This document shows positions 17,131-25,253 of a stretch of DNA of 64,000 bases, in pieces. The position numbers were made by a program, and so were the translations under genes. The stretch spans positions 620,001 through 684,000 of the forward strand of contig NZ_FOTR01000001.1 in assembly GCF_900114645.1 (NCBI RefSeq). Direction: 5' to 3'. The number at the start of each line of letters is the position of its first letter. The first letter of the stretch is position 1. The notes beneath the pieces were generated by a model. The model saw only the letters and a list, made by a program, of their open reading frames with translations, had not been told where the DNA came from and did not search any database. This stretch comes from Gracilibacillus orientalis (GTDB lineage: Bacteria; Bacillota; Bacilli; Bacillales; Amphibacillaceae).

Positions 17131-18423
17131 GTGAAAGTTGCAATATTAACAATGTTTAATGGATTATCAAGTACTTACTCTTTAGTCAATGTGGTAGCTG
17201 AACAGGTACAAATGATGTTAGAAGCCAATATCGACTTTACGATATTTGTTTCAGAAAACTGTCCAGATAGTGATCGTTCAGGTATATTCCTTGATGAAAG
17301 AATACAATGGAAAAAGATAGTGAACCAACTCAACGGTACACAAATAAAATGGTATGACTATTCAAAGCCTTTTGGTAAAGTACATTCCACTTTCTATCAA
17401 GAGGTAGATGTAATAGCTGATGATTTAGAAGAAAAGTTACTAGGTTTTGATGTATGTATCATGCACGATATTCATTATCAAGGCTGGCATCTCCTTCATA
17501 ATGTGGCGATACGAAAAGTGCAAAAAAAATTAACAGGCTTAAGGTTTATTGCATTTACTCACTCAGCACCAGTAAATCGTCCTACTAAATTAGAATGGCC
17601 ATTTTCAGCGAGATATACGAAGATGCCTAACACAATATATGTATACCCCACGCAATCAGGTATTCCACATTTAGCTAAGCAATACGATATATCAGAAGGG
17701 ATCTGTAAGGTTGTTAATAACAGCTTTGATTTATTGAACTTTTTAGATCCATCTGTTAAAAAAATAGCTCAGACAGTGGATCTGCTTTCACCAGAGATTC
17801 TGGTTATTTATCCTGCGCGTCTGACCACAGGTAAGAAATTTGAAAAAGTAGCTAGTCTTTGTGGAGTTATTAAAACGATATCTAATAAACAATTGAAACT
17901 TATATTTTGTGATTTTCCAAGTAGTGATATTCAACCAACTCGATATAAAAGACAAATAATTCGAGATGGTATGAAAAATGGGATGGACAAAAGTGATATA
18001 GTCTTTACAACAGATTTAGGTTACGAATTAGGCTTTCCACGTAAAGGAGTTTTGGATTTATTTACTGTCTCTAACTTGTTTATTTGTCCGTCCTATTCAG
18101 AATCATTTGGATTAACCGTCCTGGAAGCTGCTAGTAGAGGGAATTTTATCGTTGTTAATGAAGCGGTGCCTGCATTAAAGGAATTGGGTGAACAATTGAA
18201 AACATATTTTTTAAGATGGGATGCACGAAACTTTGGTTTTGACACAAAAGAAACGTATCATCCTACAGAAGAAGCCTATTTCCAAGAAAATGCTTCAAAT
18301 ATTTTGCAATTAATGACAGAAGATCAGACATTGTATAGTAAAACAATTACTAAACAACATTATTCACCTAATTGGATTTGGAAAAACCAATTAGAACCAA
18401 TAATTTTCGAAAATGATAACTAA
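17131..18423 (+). CDS. GT4-family glycosyltransferase
   Basis: 430 aa from GTG at 17131, preceded by GGGGGAG. Two Rossmann halves: the N-terminal acceptor domain (about 1-215) with MHDIHYQGWHLLHN, and a C-terminal nucleotide-sugar domain with VIYPARLTTGKKFEKVASLC and SYSESFGLTVLEAASRG, the GT4 E-x7-E element. No membrane segment, so cytosolic. It faces a Thr-rich, Cys-rich putative surface protein (18472-20043) only 48 bp away; glycosylation of the Thr linker is an attractive but unproven role. The family is confident, the acceptor is not. Confidence 0.85.
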   Translation: MKVAILTMFNGLSSTYSLVNVVAEQVQMMLEANIDFTIFVSENCPDSDRSGIFLDERIQWKKIVNQLNGTQIKWYDYSKPFGKVHSTFYQEVDVIADDLEEKLLGFDVCIMHDIHYQGWHLLHNVAIRKVQKKLTGLRFIAFTHSAPVNRPTKLEWPFSARYTKMPNTIYVYPTQSGIPHLAKQYDISEGICKVVNNSFDLLNFLDPSVKKIAQTVDLLSPEILVIYPARLTTGKKFEKVASLCGVIKTISNKQLKLIFCDFPSSDIQPTRYKRQIIRDGMKNGMDKSDIVFTTDLGYELGFPRKGVLDLFTVSNLFICPSYSESFGLTVLEAASRGNFIVVNEAVPALKELGEQLKTYFLRWDARNFGFDTKETYHPTEEAYFQENASNILQLMTEDQTLYSKTITKQHYSPNWIWKNQLEPIIFENDN

Positions 18424-18471
18424 GCAAGGTGCCGCATGAATACAAATATAATGGACACCTATACTCAGTCT

Positions 18472-20043
18472 TTATGTTCCTGTACAAAACTCTATATCAG
18501 AGCTTGGGATATTAAACTCATAAGTAAAGTTTTGTAAGAGATAATCATACACTATATCAGTTGATACGCAAAACATCTCTTCATTCATGGTCTGAAGGGA
18601 AGAGTCTGCGTCAATACTTTGTAAATGTTCTCGGTTTAATGAACAAGAAGTCGGAAAATCTTCTCTTGGTAAACAGGGAGAGCCTGCAATCGTGACATTG
18701 CCTCTTGTTATGGACTGAATCTCAGCACAAAAAGATAAATGTACGGAAATTGATCCAAGATCTCCTTGATTATTGCACCCGAGTGTAACATCTCCAGAAA
18801 AAGAAGGAATTTTAACATCAATCGGTATATGACCTGGCGCGCATAAGATAAAGGACTGCGGGATTTTACAAGGAATTGGATTACTCACACATACATGATT
18901 ATTTGAACTAATTCTAATGTTGATCAAACATTCAAAGAAGCCGTGTATCTGTTGTAAAATAACCTGTCTACCGTCGATTGTAATTGGTATATTTGTTCTT
19001 CGGGATTCGTGATAAGCTACGTCGGAACTATTTTGAATTTTTAATAAGTTATTAACGAGTTGGACTTGAATATCATTAGCGGAAGATGAACATGGATTAC
19101 AGGGTAAACAAGGTGGATTTGTTGTAGTAGTAGAAGTAGAGGTTGTAGAGTTGGTTGTAAAAGTCATAGTTGATGTAGAAGTTGTCGTTGTCGTAGTAGT
19201 TGTCGTAGTAGTCGTTGTTGTGGTGGTTGGATCACAGACTTCAGGTAATTCACCTTGAAATAGAAAATTGTGCGTTTCAGTTGACCCTTCGAAGGAATCC
19301 GAAATTATGTTCCCTTCAATGTTACCACCTAGGCCATTATAATTTGATAATGGAGCGAGTATAGCACCTTTCACACTAATATTTTCTTGAAATAGATTCG
19401 TAGCTTCAGGAAAATTCCAAACGATAAATTCACCATCATCTCCAGTTGCCGCTACTCCATTTCTAAAAATAGAATAACTACCAAATCCAATGTTATCACC
19501 AAGAATATTTATTAAGATGGTAGATCCTACTGGTGAAATAATATTAATACCATTTAACTCATTAAGTGCTAATCCCGAACCAGCAATATTTGTTCCATCG
19601 ATTGTAAAAATGTTTAAATTTGGATCAGTACCCGTTAAAACGAGTTGACCAAATTGAACTTCAGCTGATCCTGTCGGAGGTAACGCTCCCCATTCGGTTG
19701 CAGCACAAATTAAATAATCTTCTTCTGCTTCGAAATCAATAAGGTCTCCAATAAGAGGCTGGTCTGGTACACCGTTAACATTCGTCATGGTATATTGAAT
19801 AACAGTACCGGTAGTGCTGATAAATGTGTTTCCATTATTTTGGCCTCCTGTAATATCAATGGATCCCCCGACAATTAAATCTGCCCGAATTGTAGAAATA
19901 GGTAATGAAGCACTGACAGCATAATTACTATAAATTGCATTTCCTCCAACAGCAACTCTTCCCTCAGAATCAGTATTATTCTGTATATGATCTCCAAACA
20001 CAAATATGTTAAAGTCATTAGCTATTCCAAAATTTGTTGCCAC
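18472..20043 (-). CDS. Choice-of-anchor-A domain protein with Thr-rich linker and Cys-rich tail; possible spore-surface protein
   Basis: 523 aa from GTG at 20043, preceded by AAAGGAG. Residues 1 to about 260 form a choice-of-anchor-A beta domain (GIANDFNIFVFGDH, GRVAVGGNAIYSNYAV, VKGAILAPLSNYNGLGGNIEGN). Then comes an uninterrupted Thr run of about 16 and more Thr/Ser (about 272-315, trinucleotide-repeat DNA at 19122-19230). The last 210 residues hold many cysteines (PPCLPCNPCSSS, SNPIPCKIPQSFILCAPGH, AGSPCLPREDFPTSC). There is no signal peptide or sortase anchor, so secretion is unexplained; mother-cell assembly into a spore coat or exosporium would explain it. The tail family is unknown to me. 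Confidence 0.75.
   Translation of the reverse strand: MATNFGIANDFNIFVFGDHIQNNTDSEGRVAVGGNAIYSNYAVSASLPISTIRADLIVGGSIDITGGQNNGNTFISTTGTVIQYTMTNVNGVPDQPLIGDLIDFEAEEDYLICAATEWGALPPTGSAEVQFGQLVLTGTDPNLNIFTIDGTNIAGSGLALNELNGINIISPVGSTILINILGDNIGFGSYSIFRNGVAATGDDGEFIVWNFPEATNLFQENISVKGAILAPLSNYNGLGGNIEGNIISDSFEGSTETHNFLFQGELPEVCDPTTTTTTTTTTTTTTTTSTSTMTFTTNSTTSTSTTTTNPPCLPCNPCSSSANDIQVQLVNNLLKIQNSSDVAYHESRRTNIPITIDGRQVILQQIHGFFECLINIRISSNNHVCVSNPIPCKIPQSFILCAPGHIPIDVKIPSFSGDVTLGCNNQGDLGSISVHLSFCAEIQSITRGNVTIAGSPCLPREDFPTSCSLNREHLQSIDADSSLQTMNEEMFCVSTDIVYDYLLQNFTYEFNIPSSDIEFCTGT
19122..19230. repeat. Trinucleotide repeat region encoding poly-Thr
   Basis: GTAGTA/GTTGTC/GTTGTT-type units on the plus strand (ACN codons on the minus strand). 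Synonymous codons vary, suggesting selection on Thr content; slippage could still change linker length between strains. Confidence 0.75.
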
Positions 20044-20274
20044 TTCGCATTGCTCCTTTCCAATCGTTATAAAATCAAGTCATCTTAAACTCTAAGGAAG
20101 TATGTTAGCAGTTTATACATAATTGATATTTTTGTGTACAACTAGTGCCTATTTTGCTTGCTCAAGCGAAATTTGGTATATAAAACATTACCTAATCTGC
20201 ATACAAGCTTACCTGCCCTGACATATGTTAAAATATTTGATTGCTAGAGATTTTTGGATAGAAAGGGTGCTAAA

Positions 20275-20874
20275 ATGAAAATATTAATTGTTGGAGCAAG
20301 TGGAGTGATTGGTCAAGCAGTTGCGCAAGAGCTTGGAAAAAGACACGATATAATTCATGCAGGAAGAAATGGACGTGATGTAAGTGTGGATATTACGTCG
20401 ATTGAAAGTATCAAAAAAATGTATGAACAGATTGGAAAAGTAGATGCAGTCATTAGTGCAACAGGCGGTGCCCATTTTGCTTCTGTTTCAGAATTAACAC
20501 CAGAGTTAAATGATATAGCGATTGAAAGTAAACTGAAAGGACAAGTCAACTTGGTACTTTTAGGCATGAATTATGTGAATGATGGTGGAAGCTTTACATT
20601 AACAACAGGAATTATGATGGATGACCCTATCCCTCTAGGAGCATCAGCGGCGATGGCAAATGGTGCTGTTCGAGCATTTGTAAAATCATCATCTATTGAA
20701 ATGCCAAGGGGAATCCGTATAAATAGTGTTAGTCCTAATGTATTGCAAGAGTCACTTGGAAAATATGGCGAATTCTTTAGAGGGTTTGAAGCAGTACCAG
20801 CAAGGCGCGTAGTTCTAGCATTCCAAAAAAGCGTTGAAGGCGCTCAGACTGGGCAAAGTTATCAAGTCTACTAA
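20275..20874 (+). CDS. Short-chain dehydrogenase/reductase
   Basis: 199 aa from ATG at 20275 (AAAGGGTG 5 nt upstream; a TTG 21 nt earlier is not needed). Rossmann NAD(P) motif GASGVIGQAVAQEL, an ISATGG strand end, and the helix GAVRAFVKSSSIEMPRGIRI with the typical INSVSPNVLQES segment. The canonical Tyr-x3-Lys is not evident: GASAAMANGAVRAFVKSSS carries Lys but no Tyr four residues before it, so it is an atypical SDR of unknown substrate. Short for the family, about 200 aa. Monocistronic. Confidence 0.82.
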   Translation: MKILIVGASGVIGQAVAQELGKRHDIIHAGRNGRDVSVDITSIESIKKMYEQIGKVDAVISATGGAHFASVSELTPELNDIAIESKLKGQVNLVLLGMNYVNDGGSFTLTTGIMMDDPIPLGASAAMANGAVRAFVKSSSIEMPRGIRINSVSPNVLQESLGKYGEFFRGFEAVPARRVVLAFQKSVEGAQTGQSYQVY

Positions 20875-20931
20875 TTCGCTAACTATATAAGTGAATAATG
20901 TAGTACCACAAAACAGAAGGAGTGTTCAGTC

Positions 20932-21078
20932 ATGAATAAACGTTTAGCAATGTTAACGAATTGGTTAAATGAAGAGAATATTGACGTTCTATTTATCAAT
21001 TCAATAGAAAATGTTTACTATCTATCAAATTTCTATACGGATCCACATTTTTGTTATAATGATAAAAAAAGGAAGTGA
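20932..21078 (+). pseudogene. N-terminal stub of an M24 (Xaa-Pro dipeptidase/creatinase-like) peptidase
   Basis: A good site GAAGGAG precedes ATG 20932. The 48-residue product MNKRLAMLTNWLNEENIDVL, followed by FINSIENVYYLSNFYTDPH, matches the Creatinase_N start of Bacillus YqhT/PapA-type peptidases, then ends in unrelated residues and TGA at 21076. The metal-binding catalytic domain is absent. The break falls just before the next gene's ribosome-binding site, so a deletion joined the two loci. Confidence 0.8.
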
Positions 21079-21443
21079 TTATCGTTAGAAAAATTTTATT
21101 TTCATTTTTCATTCTAGGATGCCTTTTATTATTTGGGTGTAGTGAAGAAGATGAATTCGCTCGTAATTACACTCATTTAATGCCAAGTGAAAACAGTGAT
21201 TATTCAATTTATTCAGTAGGTTATAAAATTAATCCAGAAGAACTAACAAACCAAGGGATAAATACTGATAATTATAAAATTATTTACGAAAGTTCGCTTG
21301 AAGGTGCAGATAATACGTATCCTAAATTAGAATTAAAAGAAGAGCCAGCATTTGTTGTTTTTGATAAAAATGGTCTAGTGTTAAAATCATATAATTTTGA
21401 ATCTCTAATTAAACATTTAAAAGAATTTGATTCTGATAATTAG
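21075..21443 (+). CDS. Small lipoprotein, unknown function
   Basis: About 122 aa. Signal with lipobox LLLFGC (Cys about residue 22), then an acidic domain with KLELKEEPAFVVFDKNGLVL, VLKSYNFESLIKHL. The start is uncertain: AAGGAAGTGAT at 21068-21078 looks like the Shine-Dalgarno, which would make the GTG inside it (21075) unlikely, yet no ATG/GTG/TTG follows at the right spacing. The first codons may have been changed by the deletion that truncated the M24 gene. The protein is complete from the signal peptide on. Attached to the outer membrane leaflet if made. Confidence 0.6.
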   Translation: MIIVRKILFSFFILGCLLLFGCSEEDEFARNYTHLMPSENSDYSIYSVGYKINPEELTNQGINTDNYKIIYESSLEGADNTYPKLELKEEPAFVVFDKNGLVLKSYNFESLIKHLKEFDSDN

Positions 21444-21555
21444 AAAAAGAATAAATTAAACATTGTGGTAGTTTAAGAAGGCGGCGTACCTCTGGTTGTT
21501 GGTAATTAAACGCTGTTCTTTCATTCACTTTTTATAAAATCTTATAATTCCTATT

Positions 21556-21590
21556 AAAACCCTTTATTAACGTAATAAAGGGTTTTTGCA
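21556..21590 (+). terminator. Intrinsic terminator downstream of the small lipoprotein
   Basis: AAAACCCTTTATTA (21556-21569) / TAATAAAGGGTTTT (21573-21586), perfect 14-bp arms and T run. Confidence 0.85.
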
Positions 21591-21884
21591 ATTCTACTAA
21601 AACAAGAGCTCTGGAGGTGATTAAGATCAAACCAAATAAAGTCTAGGAGCTTTATAAAGATATTGCTGCTAAGGTTTATCCACATTAATCCAAAACTAAT
21701 GGGTCTGCCCCCTTTCTATGCGGATTTTGTCATAAGGATCATCTTCTTGTATTTCTTATTTGGCGGTAAATTTACACTTAATTAACAGAATAAGATAATG
21801 TCGTTTACAAATATCCATTATAATTATTATTGTCCGAAAGAAAGACATGCCATAAATTGTTCAAAAAAACAGGAGGTTATAACT
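21591..21884. other. Intergenic upstream of the PHP gene with possible coding debris
   Basis: After the terminator, about 21620-21760 translates on the plus strand as short coding-like pieces (ELYKDIAAKVYPH, stop, SKTNGSAPFLCGFCHKDHLL), suggesting an old gene broken by stops; I could not assign it. The remaining 120 bp contain the PHP gene's promoter region and AGGAGG site. Confidence 0.35.
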
Positions 21885-23552
21885 ATGAAGAATAAACTGA
21901 AGTCCTTAATTTGTGGCTCGCTCGCTGTAATCACACTATCACAGAGTATTATGGCCGTTTCAGCAGAGCCAAATAAACATAAAAGAGACGATGGCAGATG
22001 GATGACCGGCGAATATCATGTCCATACGGTACAGTCCAACGATGCGTCAGAGTCTTTCATGAACCTGGAAAATGTGCTGAATGCAGCCTTCCGCGAGAAT
22101 CTTGACCAACTACCTCCTGGATCTGTAGCTAGTTTGACCTACGGAGATCCATTTGATTTTCTTGTCCTAACGGATCATTTGCGAAATTCACCAAGAGATC
22201 CAGATGGGAATGACAAGTCAACCGCACGGTGGGAAGCTATTCAAGATCAGCAAGCTAAGATTGACGAGCTAAAGGCATCTGGAAAATACGCTGGCAAGTT
22301 GATTTATCCTGGTTTTGAGTGGGACATGATGGGATTGGATCATGCTTCTGTCGCTATTATGGATTCCAAAAGTGATTCTGTCCCAATAGATGCGATTCAT
22401 GAGTTTGAATGGAAATACAGCTATGATACAAGTGCGGATAGGTTTCATGCAAACGAAACCGAATTATGGGGAGCTCGACCGACAAAGGACGAGTTGAAGC
22501 CAAACAAGGAGAAAACCTTTGAAGCTATTCAATGGCTGAAGGACAACTATCCTGACAGCTTCGCATTGCCAAATCATCCGTCCAGACATAATGGAGGCGA
22601 TGGAGAAGTGACGATAGAAGATCTCCGTAAAATGAATGACATTGCGCCAAACATCGCCTTTGGCATGGAGGGAATGCCGGGAAATCAGATGGCAGCAAGT
22701 CATAACCGAGCTGAGATGTCTGATATCTACGGTGGTGTGGATGCAATGGTCGCTCAGGTAGGAGGCGTATGGGATGCGTTGCTTGGTGAAGGTCGACATT
22801 TCTGGAATTTTTCTAATTCAGACTTCCACTTCAAAGTCAGCAGCAATCGTCAATACTCCAGCGGATACTGGCCAAGCGAGTACTCTAGAAACTATACATG
22901 GGTCGAGGGCGATGACTTCAAGGACGTCGTTGAGGGCATGCGTTCAGGTAAATCCTTCTCCGTATATGGGGATCTTATTAATGCACTAGATTTCACTGTA
23001 AAAAGTAAAAATAAGAAAGCTGAGATGGGAGAACATTTACAAGCAGATGACGGAAAAAAAACAACCATTTCCATTCGCTTTAAAAGTCCAGAGTACAACA
23101 ACTATGTACCTATTAGCGACCACGAAACCTCCGTTACAAACAAGGTCAAGGTCGATCATATTGATTTAATCTCTGGTGAAGTAACGGGCAAGATTGATGA
23201 AAGCCAGTATGCCAGTAATAAAACGAATGATACGACTAAAGTCGTCAAGCGCTTTACTAAGGACGACTGGGGAAAACCTGATAAAAATGGTTATTATACT
23301 ATTACTTACAAAGTAAAGGCTGATAAAGACCGATATTATCGTTTACGCGGCACAAACCTTGGTACCGATGTAGAAGGCTATACGAGTAACGGTGAACCAT
23401 TGAAGGATCAATCTTTTGATTATGAGGGAACTCAAACACCAGAGCAGCATGAAGAGCGATTTAACAATATCAATGACCGTAACTACACAAGTATGTGGTT
23501 TTATTCAAACCCCATTTTTGTTGATGTAGTGGAGAAAAAGAACGCTCATTAA
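21885..23552 (+). CDS. Secreted PHP-domain metallohydrolase
   Basis: 555 aa from ATG at 21885 (AGGAGG 8 nt before; an upstream in-frame ATG at 21798 has no site). Signal peptide about 1-27 ending AVSA. PHP metal-binding motifs in order: GEYHVHTVQSND, FLVLTDHLR, YPGFEWDMMGLDHASV, FALPNHPSRH and NFSNSDFHF. A C-terminal beta-rich region (about 370-555) follows. PHP domains hydrolyse phosphoesters using two or three metals; extracellular ones are probably phosphodiesterases or phosphatases for nutrient phosphate, but the substrate is not readable here. GC content looks higher than its neighbours, hinting at transfer. Monocistronic, with a strong terminator. Confidence 0.85.
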   Translation: MKNKLKSLICGSLAVITLSQSIMAVSAEPNKHKRDDGRWMTGEYHVHTVQSNDASESFMNLENVLNAAFRENLDQLPPGSVASLTYGDPFDFLVLTDHLRNSPRDPDGNDKSTARWEAIQDQQAKIDELKASGKYAGKLIYPGFEWDMMGLDHASVAIMDSKSDSVPIDAIHEFEWKYSYDTSADRFHANETELWGARPTKDELKPNKEKTFEAIQWLKDNYPDSFALPNHPSRHNGGDGEVTIEDLRKMNDIAPNIAFGMEGMPGNQMAASHNRAEMSDIYGGVDAMVAQVGGVWDALLGEGRHFWNFSNSDFHFKVSSNRQYSSGYWPSEYSRNYTWVEGDDFKDVVEGMRSGKSFSVYGDLINALDFTVKSKNKKAEMGEHLQADDGKKTTISIRFKSPEYNNYVPISDHETSVTNKVKVDHIDLISGEVTGKIDESQYASNKTNDTTKVVKRFTKDDWGKPDKNGYYTITYKVKADKDRYYRLRGTNLGTDVEGYTSNGEPLKDQSFDYEGTQTPEQHEERFNNINDRNYTSMWFYSNPIFVDVVEKKNAH

Positions 23553-23621
23553 GTCTTTTAGGCTTTAGAATCAGGAAATAGGGAATGGTTTGATGTTACT
23601 GAAAATAGTTTAGCTTATTGG

Positions 23622-23662
23622 AAAAGGATGGTCCAAATGAAAGTTTGGGACCATCCTTTTTT
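23622..23662 (+). terminator. Terminator of the PHP gene
   Basis: AAAAGGATGGTCC (23622-23634) / GGACCATCCTTTT (23648-23660), then TTTT. Confidence 0.9.
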
Positions 23663-23713
23663 CGAGTTTGCTGCTACTCTGCAATGTATAACCTTACCAA
23701 ATCCAGGGTTCGC

Positions 23714-24065
23714 TTATTTAGTATTTATTCGATGGGCAAACATTGCAATGATACCGACTGAAATCCCAAAAACAATATACATAAATAAAACTGGAATTAT
23801 TCCTTCGATTGTCATAGTATTATTTAGAATGATAACAGTAAGCATAAATAAAGTTATGAAAGTAAAGAACAAGCCTAATCCTATACTTTTTCTACGGAAA
23901 GCAGATATTCCAGACACTAACATATTTGCTGTTACCAAACCCAAAATTAATTGTATTAACGGAAGCAATAGTAACTCATCATTATGTGTAGTTAAAGCAT
24001 AGCTTGAGAAAAATGTTGCGAATACTCCAATAATAATTGAAAAAAGTTTTTTTAATTCTTCTCAT
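23714..24065 (-). pseudogene. Frameshifted small membrane protein (YczI/DUF3953-like)
   Basis: An ATG at 24065, 21 bp after the upstream CXXC gene, starts MRRIKK, but the frame then meets a run of seven A. Removing one A restores MRRIKKLFSIIIGVFATFFS and then the long frame down to 23714 (LPLIQLILGLVTANMLVSGI, SAFRRKSIGLGLFFTFITLF), a four-helix membrane protein of about 117 aa resembling YczI. Without the correction only internal TTG starts are available and the first helix is lost. It could be a true pseudogene, phase-variable, rescued by slippage, or an assembly error in the A run. Confidence 0.65.
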
Positions 24066-24086
24066 TTTTACTTTAAGTTTAAATCT

Positions 24087-24374
24087 TCACAATTTCTCTC
24101 TGTACGTCACAAAAAACGGAGTTAACAAAGAACCAATTATGAGCAGGGATAAACCTATGGCAAGTGTCACAAAGAAATTTTCGAAAGGTGAAAGAAAGTT
24201 AGTGAAAATTAACATCGGTACAATGATCAAAAATACACATGTGAACCGTCCAGAGATGGTTATTCTATGTTCTGTACCACATTTATTACACTCAATTGGT
24301 TTATATGACCAAACAAAAGAATTATAGATTTCCGCCCATCTAAAGTGCCTGTTGCATTTACTACATTTTTGCAA
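24087..24374 (-). CDS. CXXC-20-CXXC zinc-ribbon membrane protein (TIGR04104-like)
   Basis: 95 aa from TTG at 24374, fixed by AAAAGGGGGGATATT just upstream. An N-terminal zinc ribbon, CSKC then about 21 residues (WAEIYNSFVW inside) then CNKC, is followed by two hydrophobic helices (about 45-65 and 68-88). This matches the small Bacillales family named for its CXXC-20-CXXC pattern; its function is unknown. It forms a two-gene unit with the frameshifted YczI-like gene, 21 bp downstream. Confidence 0.75.
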   Translation of the reverse strand: MQKCSKCNRHFRWAEIYNSFVWSYKPIECNKCGTEHRITISGRFTCVFLIIVPMLIFTNFLSPFENFFVTLAIGLSLLIIGSLLTPFFVTYREKL

Positions 24375-24614
24375 AATATCCCCCCTTTTTTTTATAAGAA
24401 CTACCAAATCTTATAAGGACTTTATAAAAACTCCTCTAGTGAGACAAAGGAGCACATTTTCTTATTTCGGATAAGCACCCGTTTGCTTTACTTTTGCTTC
24501 CTTCTAGAACTTACACCAATAGTAGCTATGGAGCCACAATAGAAGTTTTCATCATATCAACTTCTTTTTCTTTTGACTCGTAAAATTATTTATGGCCCAA
24601 TTGTTGAACAAACA

Positions 24615-24875
24615 TTATTTTGCATTGCTATGTTTGCTGTCAATTTCTTTTGATATTTTCTCAGCCTGACCATTTAAGTAATTTATGCTAAAAAACCATA
24701 ATACACTTATTCCTATATACCAAATTGCCAAAATACAAAGGTTATCTGTTATGTTATCCAATAAGGTCTTGGAAGTGAAAAAAAATCCCCAAGCAATTGA
24801 TACTACTAAATAAATAATAGGTGCGATTATATGCACTAAAGCGTATAAAAATTTCTTAACTTTATACTTACTCAA
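24615..24875 (-). CDS. Small two-helix membrane protein, unknown
   Basis: About 86 aa. I take TTG at 24875 because AGGGGGGGG lies 6 nt upstream; an ATG at 24896 would place that run inside the gene. Two hydrophobic segments (about 10-35 and 46-66) are separated by a short loop, with a charged cytosolic tail (GQAEKISKEIDSKHSNAK). No family recognised. Spaced 240 bp upstream of the CXXC gene on the same strand. Confidence 0.6.
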   Translation of the reverse strand: MSKYKVKKFLYALVHIIAPIIYLVVSIAWGFFFTSKTLLDNITDNLCILAIWYIGISVLWFFSINYLNGQAEKISKEIDSKHSNAK

Positions 24876-24988
24876 AGACAACCCCCCCCTATTCATTATT
24901 ACTGCCCTGTTACTTTAAGTGTCTCTTTTACAATCTCCGTTCATCTTACCATGAATTTTTACTCTTTTTTGAATTATTTACATTTTTG

Positions 24989-25126
24989 TCATAAAGTGAA
25001 CCGCAAACTCTTAGGGTCTGTTTTATGTAACATAGCAGTTTCTCCATTCACTGTTATTTCTTCAACAGTTTGATTTTTGTAAAACAATTCAACTACTAAT
25101 ATATCTTTCTCATTTGTTGGAGCCAT
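24989..25126 (-). pseudogene. Coding remnant, unknown protein
   Basis: Reads MAPTNEKDILVVELFYKNQT, then VEEITVNGETAMLHKTDPKS, in a composition typical of a real gene. Just upstream a different frame reads TQEVKDVRAWLQQMRK, so the two pieces look like one C-terminal domain broken by a 1-nt indel. No Shine-Dalgarno. Possibly the end of a lost lipoprotein; I cannot name it. Confidence 0.35.
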
Positions 25127-25253
25127 GCTCTTACATCTTTAACTTCTTGCGTTTAAATTTTAGGAACTCACTATTTCCTCTTTTTCAAAGATTCGATACA
25201 GTAGTAAGAAATTATTCTTCTCCAAAATGATTGATCAGTGGCGTTTTTTATCA

